A stretch of DNA of 64,000 bases from Straminergon stramineum (taxonomy: Eukaryota; Streptophyta; Bryopsida; Hypnales; Calliergonaceae). This document shows, in pieces, positions 1 through 10,273 of this stretch. Each line of letters begins with the position of its first letter. The first letter of the stretch is position 1. The notes under the pieces were generated by a model. The model searched no databases, was not told the origin of the DNA, and worked only from the letters and a program-made list of their open reading frames with translations. The translations under genes and the position numbers were made by a program. Where the stretch lies: assembly GCA_963920665.1 (NCBI GenBank), contig OY987269.1:8496501-8560500 (forward strand), in the 5' to 3' direction.

Positions 1-17
1 AAACCCTAAACCCTAAT
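1..17. repeat. Plant-type telomere repeat at the left edge
   Basis: The window opens with two full CCCTAAA units and a partial third, in the orientation expected for the left end of a chromosome. Arabidopsis-type (TTTAGGG)n is the usual land-plant telomere. Only about 2.4 units are present, so this could be the innermost part of a trimmed telomere or a short interstitial tract at a contig end. Confidence 0.75.
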
Positions 18-27
18 TTCGCGCTCG

Positions 28-2688
28 TCAAATTTGTCTCATATATGTGACACTCGTCTTATACGACATCAGACGAACAACTCGACACCCAAACCCCAAA
101 ACACGTTCGACAGAACAACCCTGCCCTTGATCAAGAGGAAGGGTCCATCGGTTGTATTCGTGGCCGGGGGGCATATCTTCCAAGATCCCAAGCATTTCAT
201 AGAACCGAGGGCTCAGAGGAGAACGACACTCGGCACAAACCGAATGAATGAGTGATGCTTTCACGATGCATGTCACGTATAAAGTGTGGCAACATTGGCC
301 CATGGTTAGGGCTCCTTCAAGGCCAAAAGGACCTTGGCAAAGGCTACAATGACTCTTCAAGATTCCTGGGGCTGGATCGCAAGCATGCACTACTGTCTTC
401 TCTTTCTCCTTGATGTGCGCTGAAAGCGTGTTGTAAGGGACCCACCCTTCCTCTACTTCCAAGGCCCAATCGATGTGTGCAACATTGTCCTTCTTTGCGT
501 GGTTCAACCGCTCAAACATATCATCCATGTCCCCCCAACATGTAATTTCCGTGGAACCCTTTGGATGTTCATCAAACACTTTCTTGAACCGAAGCAAAGA
601 GGTCTCCACAGCATTGCATTCTTCATCCGACTTCATTGCCAATTTCAGAAGCCCTTTCATTGCTCGAGATACTACAGAGGGTTTGTCTTGGAGTTTCTGT
701 ACCCATGCCAACCATCAAGACTCTAATCCGCTCTTCGGCATGCATTCCTCCATGCCCATGATTTTTTGAAATCGGTCCAACTCCACCTCAACAAGGATTT
801 TCTCTTGAATTGCTTCATCTAATTTCAACTGTAGCTCCTCCACCTCACTACCTTTTGTTTGTGTCGAAGCATCCTGCAATGTATGAGAAACATTAGGAAT
901 GATGGTCCATACTGCTTCTTCACATTTCTTGTCATTCCCAACCTCATCCAAATTCAAGATGATGGACGTCTCCACCGCTTTTGCCTTCTCAAAAGGAAGA
1001 GAGAATTGATCGCTCTCTTGACTTTCTTGCACAAATGGAATGATCACGGAGTCCATGGTAGGCCTACCCCTCTTCAACTCTTGTACTTCGAGCTCCAATT
1101 CTTTGATGCGCTTTCTTTGAATGACCTTGTTACAATGTTCTTGCTCCATGTTTTTCTGCGACAGCTGCAGCTTCATTTCCAAGTCCTCACACTTCATCTT
1201 CAGCCGATGAATGTCTTCTTCTAAGGCCATTAAACTTTTTAAGTTCATCATGCCACCTTCAAGAATTGGTGCCACTTTCTCAGTGAAATTGCAAAAAGCC
1301 AAGGCACCAATCAACAACTCAGGTGCCATTTTGGAAAATTCCTCTGCCACGTCCCTAACCCAAGGAGTAATTTCAGCTACCATTTGAGCTGAAGTTCTCA
1401 ATCTGTATGCGGTTTGCGAAATAGTACCCCATCCCCCTTTTCCTGCGGGCTGACTAGAACTGCCTGCCTCATTTTCGGGATTAGAATGAAGATGTTGTTT
1501 TGCTAGTACTCGCCAATGACTACAACATTCTAACATTTTTTCCAATTGATTGGCGGTGGGTATGGAACAAAGAATCTCCAATTGAGCCGAGCTTAAAGTT
1601 GCCAAATGTGGATGCCCTCCAATTCTTGCGCTTAATATTTGTCTTGGGCTCAACCTTCGACTTGGGCTTACGTTTTGATGCGGACTCAACATTCGAATTG
1701 GGCTCAATGTTTGGCTTCACCTTGGCGTCGTTGGCAGTTGAGAAATCGGAGTTGCATATTCCTCCAAGCTCTCAAGAGCTTTACTATCTATGTAACCCTG
1801 AATTCTAGCATTGGTCCTTGCAAGTTGTTCCTCATTGACCTCTCCATCTAGCGAAAAAGGCGACCCACGTTCTTCTACCATTATTTCCTTGTTTGCAGCC
1901 AAGTCTACACCACCCAAGGTTGTTTCATTCGTTGTAGTTTCCTTGCTTGGAGCCATGCTTTGTTCACCCAATGTTATCACATTCGGTGTGGATATGAAGC
2001 ATGTTGGAGGAGTTACAAAAACCTCTCCACCGACACCTCCCGAGGAGACATTGCTCACTTCCGTGCAAGGTTGTGCCACTTCTGTAGGCCTTAATTGTAC
2101 TGCATCACCTAAAACCTCGGAGACCTTTGTTGTACACGTTGTAGTATTTTTTAATACTTTTGGGGTCTTCGTTGGTTCACTTGGTTCTACCTGAGAATCG
2201 TACAAATCGGGAATGTCTTTTTGATTGGGTTGCAGTAAAAGTGGAGAATCCACCTTAGATGGATAAGTGCTCCAATCTACCTTGCGGTTTAAAATGAGTT
2301 CTGCATACACCATGCACGCCACACTATAATTTATGCATCCCTTACTCCTTGGCTTGTCCCCAAATAGCGTCCGCCACACCTCCTCCGATCGATGCACAAA
2401 ATGTTTATTGTTGCAATTACGTGGCTTACAACAAAAACCATGTGTATGCACCACGTGGCAATCCCGAGGCCACAACTTGTCAATGTGGTACATTTTAACA
2501 TACTTCTTGCATGTTTTGAAGGTCCAATATTCCCCTTCCTCCTCCTCCCAACCACTCTCCGCTTTGATGTTTGGGTCATCTAAAATCTCATAGTGAAGCC
2601 CATGAGGGGCCCCCTTTGCTTTAGTCCCTCTCTTTTTTTCACCTCTTGAAGTCCTCCCGTTGTTGGTAGAAACACCTTGATCCGTCAT
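28..2688 (-). pseudogene. Gene A: subtelomeric RING-finger protein with shared N-terminal Cys/His domain, two in-frame TGA codons
   Basis: One uninterrupted frame of 887 codons runs from ATG at 2686-2688 to TGA at 28-30, broken only by TGA at codon 324 (1717-1719) and codon 658 (715-717). Residues about 47-140 hold a Cys/His-rich domain shared with gene B: TCKKYVKM, then H, K, WP and D, a C..HFV.R stretch, NYS and VDW. After the first TGA come SP-rich short repeats, then two charged coiled coils (about 487-540 and 600-645). After the second TGA comes a RING-like finger (about 781-830) with CSLC, a CCH centre and CAEC-RSPL. RING fingers commonly act as ubiquitin E3 domains; that role is inferred. 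No introns were needed. It may be a pseudogene, a readthrough gene or a family read in full. The frame ends 12 bases from the telomere repeat, with no visible poly(A) signal. Confidence 0.65.
1625..1712 (-). repeat. Short coding minisatellite (SP-rich) inside gene A
   Basis: Degenerate 16-21 bp units rich in TTGGGCT/ACTCAAC words encode repeats of the kind LSPIR, LSPHQ, VSPSR and LSPRQ just downstream of the first internal TGA. S-P-x-R repeats resemble proline-directed phosphorylation sites. The repeat keeps the reading frame. Confidence 0.55.
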
Positions 2689-2913
2689 GATATATGATTA
2701 GAATTTTTGAGCCCTTCGAAAAATAGTACCACGGCACATGAATACTGTGAGATGTGTGTAAATAAGTAACAGCATAAATCAGCAATAGTAACAAAAGCTT
2801 AAGGACCCCCACTCTCCACCCTGTAGGAGCAACTGACACATAAAGCAACAGTAGCACATCCAACCTAGCGCCGAAGGAGAGTAGAAGTGAGATCAAATGA
2901 GGAGGCCATCCCC

Positions 2914-2921
2914 CCATATAC
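2914..2921 (-). promoter_or_regulatory. TATA-like box of gene A
   Basis: On the minus strand GTATATGG lies between the GC island and the gene A start, about 230 bases upstream of the ATG. Genes B and C have a TATA-like box in the matching place, which supports this as the core promoter. No mapped transcript start is available. Confidence 0.35.
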
Positions 2922-2954
2922 CCATCCACCACCAAACCTAGAAAACGTCTACCC

Positions 2955-3290
2955 CGAAGTGGACCCGGACCTGCCGTCCGCCGCGGCGGACACGGGGCGA
3001 CCGCTAGGATTGGCGGACAGGCACCTGTCCGCCCACTTCGATGGCGGACAGCCAACTGTCCGTCTGCTCCGGACCGCGACCGGACCTCCCATCCGCCAAT
3101 CGGAACCGCGGGCCACTCGTGGACTATCCCGTCCACTCAGGCCATCCGCCATCCCCGACCGGCCCCGTACTTGGCCGTCCGCTTAGGCCGTCCCCTTAGG
3201 CCGTCCGCTCAGCCTGTCCGCCATCGCCGACCGACCCCGCACCTGGCCGTCCGCTCAGGCCATCCCCCGTTCCCGACCAACCACATCTAG
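2955..3290. promoter_or_regulatory. CGGAC/GTCCG-rich CpG island upstream of gene A
   Basis: A sharply bounded GC-rich block in AT-rich surroundings, dense in GTCCGCC and GCGGAC words on both strands, including a short tandem run of GGCCGTCCGCT-like units near 3170-3260. It lies directly upstream of gene A, as the matching islands do for genes B and C. The open frames within it are composition artefacts. Confidence 0.65.
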
Positions 3291-3479
3291 CACTATTCAC
3301 CTCGCTATGGAGCCCACCTCACGTCAGTCCACCGGCAATCCTAAAGCATTCAATTCTGAGAAGGATAGCTTCATGTACAAAAAATACTCTTGAATGCTAG
3401 AAGTATCCAATGTAATATTAATGTAAGAAAAGATAATTCCAGATATTCCTTCCCACATTTAAACATGCTCTCCAAAGTC

Positions 3480-3508
3480 TAAACCCTATACCCAAAACCC
3501 TAAACCCT
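3480..3508. repeat. Interstitial telomere-like tract
   Basis: Degenerate CCCTAAA-like units (TAAACCCTA, AACCCTAAACCCT) lie just beyond the gene A promoter island. This is typical of subtelomeres that were rearranged or once capped further in. Confidence 0.5.
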
Positions 3509-3510
3509 CA

Positions 3511-6500
3511 GTCTTAGCACATTAGTTATTATTTTTGGTATTACAAAGAAAATGGTGTTGGCACCTCTTTTGGAATACATTTGATGTTTATAAGAGAGTT
3601 AACCTTTTATAAATATTTGTTACTATTTAATGTCCAATATTTTCTTATATGGGTATTTTATAGCTATCTTCTATAGTGGGTTGTGTTTTATACACTTACT
3701 AGAGGATTTATTGTTAAGCCCCTCCCATCCCTCCCGTAAGACTTGGTTTCCTTAGGATTATTTCTTTTTCTTTTAATTAGCCATTGGGGGTTTTTACTTT
3801 GACACCATTATATGCAATATGGACCTTTTTTCTTTTTTGATGGGTCTATATTCTTAATTAAATTCTAGCCATGGACATTTGATTGAAATCCTCTGGCTGT
3901 TTCTCGATCATACGACAATTTTTTACACTTGGTTGTAGGTCAAGAAATTATTAGAAGCTTCATGCTTAAGATGGATTTTTTACACTTGTCAATTTGACTT
4001 GACTAGTGTCTTTTGCTTCATTGGTTGTCATTATAGGTTTGCCTAGCACATCATAGGGGTACTATGCTAGTACTGTGATGGATGCCTACAAGTGCTCCTT
4101 AAAAAATCCTTGGATTATGGAGAGTTGATTTTTCCTAATTTGAGGGTTCCTTCTAGTACAAGTTTGACTGACTTGGCTAATTTTTTATCCCTAGACACCA
4201 AGTCATTAATTCTTGGGGCCTATGGGTGGTTGGGATCTAAAGCACATTTTCTTGGAGACCACGACATGGACTTGACCTAACATTAATTAAACACTGCTAT
4301 GGCCAATATATAAGGGATTGAAACTACCCTTGAGCCTTCACAATTTCATATTGTTGGCTTTTACAAGGTGTTGGAAGTAATTACGGTTGGTGGGAGTGAG
4401 GTCCAGGATGGCGTCTACACAGGTCATCTATGGAGCACAATGTGTTAGGCTTTGATTTGTTGTTCATTTTCTTTTGTGTTGTTTTGAGCTTTACTTGTTG
4501 ATTTTTCTTTTGTGATTGCTATAACACGCTGTTGTGGGCTGAAGACACCTTGTCTACGACTTACTAACATTCCGATGCTTGGTTTGTCATGGGGACAGGT
4601 GAGGTCCACAACCTCTTTGGTTAAATCTTTATGGCGGCTCTATCCAAGGACTTTGGCAACAAATTCTTTTTATTTGGGACTCTAAATCACTTGTTGTTTA
4701 TAAAGATTTAGTTTACAGCATGAGTAGCTATTTGTGACTTGACATATATATTGTGTGTACCATATAATGATGTTGTGACCTTTATTTGGTACTTTGTACT
4801 TAATACTTCTTTACAAAAGTTTATTGAGTGGTATTTGGTGGGTTTTGATAGTTTGATGGCTGATGTGAGTGATCTCCATTTTGCTTTATACTATCTTTGT
4901 TCTATTATGTACTTTTTGGATTATGATTTGTTTGTTATTTCTAGAAAAGGCCCTATTTGGGATGTCCCTCCCACCCACCCGGGTTGCCAAAAAATCAGAA
5001 TTATACAACCCTCAATTGTACATATTGAATTTATAACATTGCACAAATTTTCAAAATTATTGATGCGATGTGTGAAATATGTTTTACTTATGAGACTATG
5101 ATTCCTTTGCAGTTTGGAATGCAATCATGACAATATAATGCAGATATAGACCTTTCTTACTTTGTCATGTACTCATGTGAGTACATTACTCATGTAGGTT
5201 TCAATTTTTCTTAAGATTGAGCACCTCAATTATCACTTTATTATGAGCCATTAAATAAATGTGGAACATTCAATTATAACTTGGAGTGTGTCTTCAATTT
5301 TTGTTGTCAAATATATTCATAGTTTAAAACACCAATATGAAATTATGAATAGACTAAAAGAAATTATATTATCTCATTATTCTATTATAACATTTATTGA
5401 ATGTATGGGATGGTGCTAAAATGATTCAAGCATTTTAATGTAATGTCAAATGTTGTGGACAAGATTAAAGTAAGCATTTATGCAACAAAATGAATTGAAA
5501 ATTCATATCATATACACTTTGACACTTATACCTATGTATACTTGTGTGCATCCTAAATTGTAAACCGATCATAAATTGATCACAACCCCAAAATATTAGA
5601 GCTTAGGTAATGTACAATGTGATTGACCTTCAAATATGATGAGTTTTCAATTACAAGAAATTAGAAATGGTCATACTTCAATGATTACAAGTGTGTTTCA
5701 TCTCAAAACTTTTTTGCAAATGATTATATAGAAAGGTTCATAATATCATATCTTTTAAATTATAAATTTACAATATTGATTGAATTGCTTATGTTAGTTT
5801 TGTAGTTATGTAGGCCTAGGATTTTGAAAAATCTGGAACCCCTAAAGCCTTCATGCTTTCTTTCCCATCAAATATCACTCAAAACTGCCATTTCGAATGC
5901 AAAGAGACAAAAATCTTAAAAAGTGATTTTTGGGCATATTTAACCATAGGCATTTATACTAGACTAGTATAAAAGTTAATTGAGTTATCTTGTCATCTTG
6001 AAAACTTTGAGTACATACATTACGCGTGGTATTTGCATTTAAAGTAAGCCCAAGAAATCTTTTCTTCCATCTTGCTATACTAGATTGTTGGGCTTCTCAT
6101 TTTCTTCACTTTAGATTTTTTACATTAATGAATTTCATTTTACAATATCTCATGTTGAAAAATTTAACTCTTGAGTGAAGAATCTTGAACCAAAAATTTA
6201 GAAATAAATCATTTAATTGAGATCACATATCACAAGAGTCTCGTATAAGAGTGTAGCTGTGTAGGGCCTTTGGGAGTTTAGGGATTCATTGTTTTCCTTG
6301 AAAGGCATGAAAAAGAATAATAAATATTATAAATTGAACCACGAAGGCTTTTGTTACGATCTTAACATCGAATTTCTTTTTCTATTAGTCAAAAAGTATT
6401 GTTGACATCACAAACTTGTACAAAAGCACCAATGTAAAACAAAATTTCTTTACACACTTATTTGAATTCTTGATTTACAAGTCAAATGATTTTTCAAACA

Positions 6501-6605
6501 AGAGACTTTGGGATGTCACTTTTGATAGTTGTATCAATTTAAAACCTCATGACATAACATATTAAAAATAATTTCTCTACTTTTCTTAACTCACCATATA
6601 ATGCA
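3511..6605. other. AT-rich spacer between the gene A and gene B islands
   Basis: No convincing gene. Small open frames, for example 4092-4280 and 4739-5101, show no recognisable motifs or splice structure; the 4.0-4.7 kb part may be a decayed gene. From about 5835 to 6290 the sequence resembles a worn copy of the 0.93-kb TTAA family: it starts with ACCCCTAAAGCC and carries the CACTCAAAACTGCCATTTC word also found near the left end of the intact copy at 12,201. Confidence 0.4.
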
Positions 6606-6609
6606 AGCT

Positions 6610-7060
6610 CTCCCGCTAAACCGTCCGTCCACCCATCTCCACAAAGTTCAAAACACCTCTCCCGCCCGTCCGCCCGTCCGCTTGTCCCCCGATTCAGAAA
6701 TTGAAAAACTCCTCCCTCTCTCCCTCCCTCCCACCCAGCTCTCCCCTCCCCTCCTACACTTCTCTCCGTCCGGCCAACCGCTCGTCCGCCCAAGTAAGGA
6801 TTCCGAAATTGAAAAACAACCTCCCTCCTGCGGTCCCACCCACCTCTGCCCTCTGCCCTTCCTCTCCATCCACCCGTCCGCATTTTCCGTCCGGCTGTTG
6901 GGAGTCCGTCTACATTTCCCGTCCGCGTCTGCGCTGCTCCATCCACTTCTTGTCGGTGACCGTGCGATCCAGCGGACCGCCCGATCTGCCCGTCTGCCTT
7001 CGTGCCGTTCGATGCGGACGGCAGCGTCCGCATACCCTAAAGCGCCGACCACATAAATGG
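6610..7060. promoter_or_regulatory. CGGAC/GTCCG-rich CpG island upstream of gene B
   Basis: A GC-rich block of repeated CCGTCCG and CGTCCGCC words, with pyrimidine-rich CCCTCCC stretches and a twice-repeated segment containing GAAATTGAAAAAC. It ends about 415 bases before the gene B start, so part of the gap is probably leader or a leader intron. Overlapping open frames on both strands are low-complexity artefacts. Confidence 0.65.
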
Positions 7061-7080
7061 CGGCGCGGACGGCTCATTTC
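7052..7080 (+). promoter_or_regulatory. Core promoter-like site of gene B
   Basis: CATAAATGG is followed at once by CGGCGCGGACGGCTCAT. The same order, a TATA-like box then GGCGGACGGCCCAT, occurs before gene C at 10,065, so the pair looks like a conserved core promoter. The start site was not mapped. Confidence 0.5.
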
Positions 7081-7474
7081 TTCACAATCGTTTCCCTTCT
7101 GGAGTGGGTGATCCAGTGCCTTTGGGAAGCTGCGCACCCCTTCCAGCTTGGTGCGTGAACGATTGTGTTAGTATTACTTTTTTTTAATCGGATTGGTTTG
7201 AGTGATTAGGGCGCTGCCCCAACTTATAAGTCTTTAATTTTATGAACTTCATTTAGTGTTCTTAATTACTTGAACCGTGTTTGAGTTGATTGGGTTGTCA
7301 GAAACTCAAGGTGTTCAAGTTTACGGTTGATTTGGTTGTTAGTAACAGTAGGTGGAATTTGTTTTAATCCAAATTCTTACTTTTCATTTGGTACATTGGG
7401 CCAAAGCAAGCGGAAATTGGATTTAAACTTTGTAATCCTTTCGATACATTATTAATTGAGGTTTGGAGGTTATC

Positions 7475-8557
7475 ATGTCACGCGGAAGTGGTGGAGGAAG
7501 TAAGAAGGGGAAATCACAAGAGATCAATTGGAGAGATTTGGAAGACGTAACTTGTGTTGTGGAGAAGGGATGGGAAAAGGAGCCCAAGAAAATATGGGAT
7601 TGCACAACATGCAAAAAGTACGTCAAAATGACGCACCTCTCCAAAATATGGCCACATGATCGCGCAGAGGTGCAAGTTCGTCATTGGAAGGGACAAATGT
7701 CCACATGTAAGAGCGAACACTTTGTTCGCCGCTACGAGGAGATAACATCTGCATCAGGTTTACCAAGCTCCAAACCAAACGTCATGAACTATTCGAACAT
7801 GGCTATGATTTGGGCGGAGATAGTACTCCATAAAGAAGTAGATTGGCGCACGGTTGTAGGGCGCAATGTCAGGAATTTGACTCACGAGGAAGCCATAATT
7901 CCTACTAATTGGATTGGACCAAGCAATTGCATGCCGGAGTGGTCTAATCGAGGCTATGGAGGACTTCCTTTGGTCGTCTTGAAGGATGCTGAAGATGATT
8001 GGTCAGATGAAGATGAAGATGATGATGATCCAGCACCCGTGATATTTGGTGAGAGACATGAACGTCGAGAAGATCGGGAAGACATTGAGTACCAACAACA
8101 AATACAAGAGGCCATGCGTCGAAGCGTGGAAGACCGGGGTCGGCAACATGATGGGTCCTACTACCGTGACTATAATGCACGTGGATCATGAGATGGGACA
8201 GGTGGTTCAAATTATGGTAACGCCCCCCAAGTTGGCTCTCAAAGTATAGGAGGAAGCCATGGACCGACACACTATGGTCAGTATGGTGGTTCTAGCCAAG
8301 GAGGCTCTCAATACTACTCTGGATCGACTACACATGGTTCATATGGGCATCAAGGAGGCCCTTATTATGGTGGATCAAGTGAAAGTGCTCCAATTCCTCC
8401 TCCAACCTTTGGAGGTCCTTCTTATGGAAATGAATATGGACAAGGAGGTGCATCAAGTGGATATGGTTACAACTATGGGGGTGGACCATATATTGGGGTA
8501 CATCCTTCAGGCCCAAATGACAAGAAGGATTCCGATTCGGATTCGGATTCTGAGTAA
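7475..8557 (+). pseudogene. Gene B: paralogue of gene A N-terminal domain with acidic linker and Gly/Tyr-rich tail, one in-frame TGA
   Basis: The frame runs 361 codons from ATG at 7475 to TAA at 8555-8557, interrupted once by TGA at codon 239 (8189-8191). Residues about 33-127 match gene A: W, TCKKYVKM, H, K, WP-x-D, C..HFVRR, NYS, AE and VDW. Residues about 180-238 are highly acidic, then Arg/Gln-rich. After the TGA the same frame encodes about 120 residues of Gly/Tyr/Ser/Gln repeats (YGQYGG, YYGGSS, YGYNYGGG) ending in a Ser-Asp run before TAA. Such prion-like tails are typical of proteins that form condensates with RNA, which is inference here. The clean amino-acid pattern on both sides shows that the TGA sits inside one ancestral frame. 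A poly(A)-like AATAAA follows at 8730. Function unknown. Confidence 0.7.
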
Positions 8558-8559
8558 AG

Positions 8560-9645
8560 TAATTAAGTAGAGTATGGTATTCTAGTCATCTTATGTTTGT
8601 TTTACTGTATGGTTCACTCATTGTAATGTACATAGACGGTAGAGTGCGGCAAATATAGCACAATGCTCTTGATGAGTTGTAATCACGTTTTTGTGATTTT
8701 GATACAAATACATTGTATTTTTATATTTTAATAAAGCAATATTTTTGTCACGTAATTTGTAGGATTTAATACCATTGATGTATGACTATGGGTTAATGGG
8801 TATTTGTGAAAATGGAAAATGTATTGAACCACTTTCTATAATTTTCTCATTTCAATCATTCAATGTGAATAGGTGAATTGCAAATGCAAAGGATGTCCCA
8901 AATATACAATAGAGGTTTGTAGAATAGTGAGAACCACCATTTTAGTTTCATTTGCTATTAGAAATTGAACCCTAAACCCTAGAAGTCCGAAGGCTTTTTT
9001 CCATCGAAGACAATTTAGTGATTTTGAATTGCCATTTCAATTACGAAGAACTAGAAAATGTAGGAACAATGTTTTTGGCATGTCGGATTGTACGATTTTG
9101 TACTATAGCAATTTATGAATGTGTAGAAGTAATTTCAAAAACTTAACCCACATAGATTGTAAGATATTTGGCTATTTGCATTCAAGGTGACTGAAACAAA
9201 TGATTTTGCTATTTGCTTGACTAGATTTTTTGGCTTCTAATTATTGAAACCATAAATATTTCCACTTGTGAGTACGATTTTATGATTCTATATATTGAAG
9301 ACTTGAAGAATTTATATGAGAGCATGAGAATGTAGGAAGAAAAATTCCCCCAAAAGATGTTTAGTTTTTATTCATAAGAGAATTGATAAGTTGAGTATAT
9401 TCAAGATAGATACTAGAACATTAATAATTTTAAGATAGAATTATGTAAACATGAGAATCTCAACGGTGAGAGTATTTCAAACAAGCAAACGTCACCGGCT
9501 ATTCCTCTATAATTTTTTTTCATTTCCATGATAGATGATTTACTTGATTCTTACTTCGGTTTGAAACTGAAATGTTGAATATGATACCTATGTTTGACTT
9601 AGAGATGTTCAAGAGAAATTAAAATCTTCGATCGTGCAATTCATC
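8560..9645. other. AT-rich spacer with a worn TTAA-family copy
   Basis: Holds the gene B 3' untranslated region with AATAAA at 8730-8735 and no further gene. Near 8966 the words GAACCCTAAACCCTAGAAG and a shifted TGCCATTTC resemble the left end of the 0.93-kb TTAA family, heavily worn. Confidence 0.35.
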
Positions 9646-9649
9646 TCTT

Positions 9650-10095
9650 CCGTCCACCTCGTTTCATGCGTCTGCCGTCGTTGGACGGGCTACCGCATCC
9701 ACGCCATCCACACCATCCGATCGTGCGGATAGCCTGCCGTCCGTCCGATTGGAGGAAGTCGCGACATCCGCGACAAGCCGGCCGTCGGATCTGGGCATCT
9801 GGCGGACGCCGATCGTCCTACTGATCGGATGGCCGGCTCGAGACGGCCGGATGACCGTCCGCACGGTCGGACGGCTGGCTCGGGGTGGACGAAAGACCGT
9901 CCTCGGAATCGGACGGCCATGACAAGGCAGACGGCCATCTCAAGGCGGTCGGAGTGCGGCCGAACGATCGGACGGCCACGACGAGGCAGACAATCGGACG
10001 GCCGCGACGAGGCGGACGATCAGACGGCCGTGATGAGGCGGACGGGGACGAGCCATCCGCCCCGTATAAGAGGGGCGGACGGCCCATCCGCAATC
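9650..10095. promoter_or_regulatory. CGGAC/GTCCG-rich CpG island upstream of gene C
   Basis: A third GC-rich block with many GGACGGC, CGGACGG and CCGTCCG words, including repeats of GACGAGGC around 9,975-10,060. It ends about 180 bases before the gene C ATG and includes the TATA-like box. Confidence 0.65.
10065..10092 (+). promoter_or_regulatory. Core promoter-like site of gene C
   Basis: TATAAGAGG is followed by GGCGGACGGCCCAT about 200 bases upstream of the ATG. It lines up base for base over most of its length with the site before gene B at 7052. Confidence 0.55.
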
Positions 10096-10273
10096 ACTTT
10101 TGCCTTGCCCCTTGCGTTTTGCAAGTGTGGAGTGAAGAGCTTGGTGGTTTGTCCTCCATTGGTTCCTCTCCTTGGGAAAGCAGAAGTCTTATTTGGGGGC
10201 CCCACTATTGCCATTTTTTGTAGCGAACTTCGAAGTTTTAGTTATAAATTTCGGGTATTAAAAATTTATCACG

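Noticed and set aside
2639..3186. Long open frames on both strands over the first GC island
   Set aside because: Pro/Arg/Gly/Ser low-complexity translations of CGGAC repeats in several frames at once; no start context or domain.
6539..7137. Five overlapping open frames over the second GC island
   Set aside because: Same cause as above: absence of stops in GC-rich repeats.
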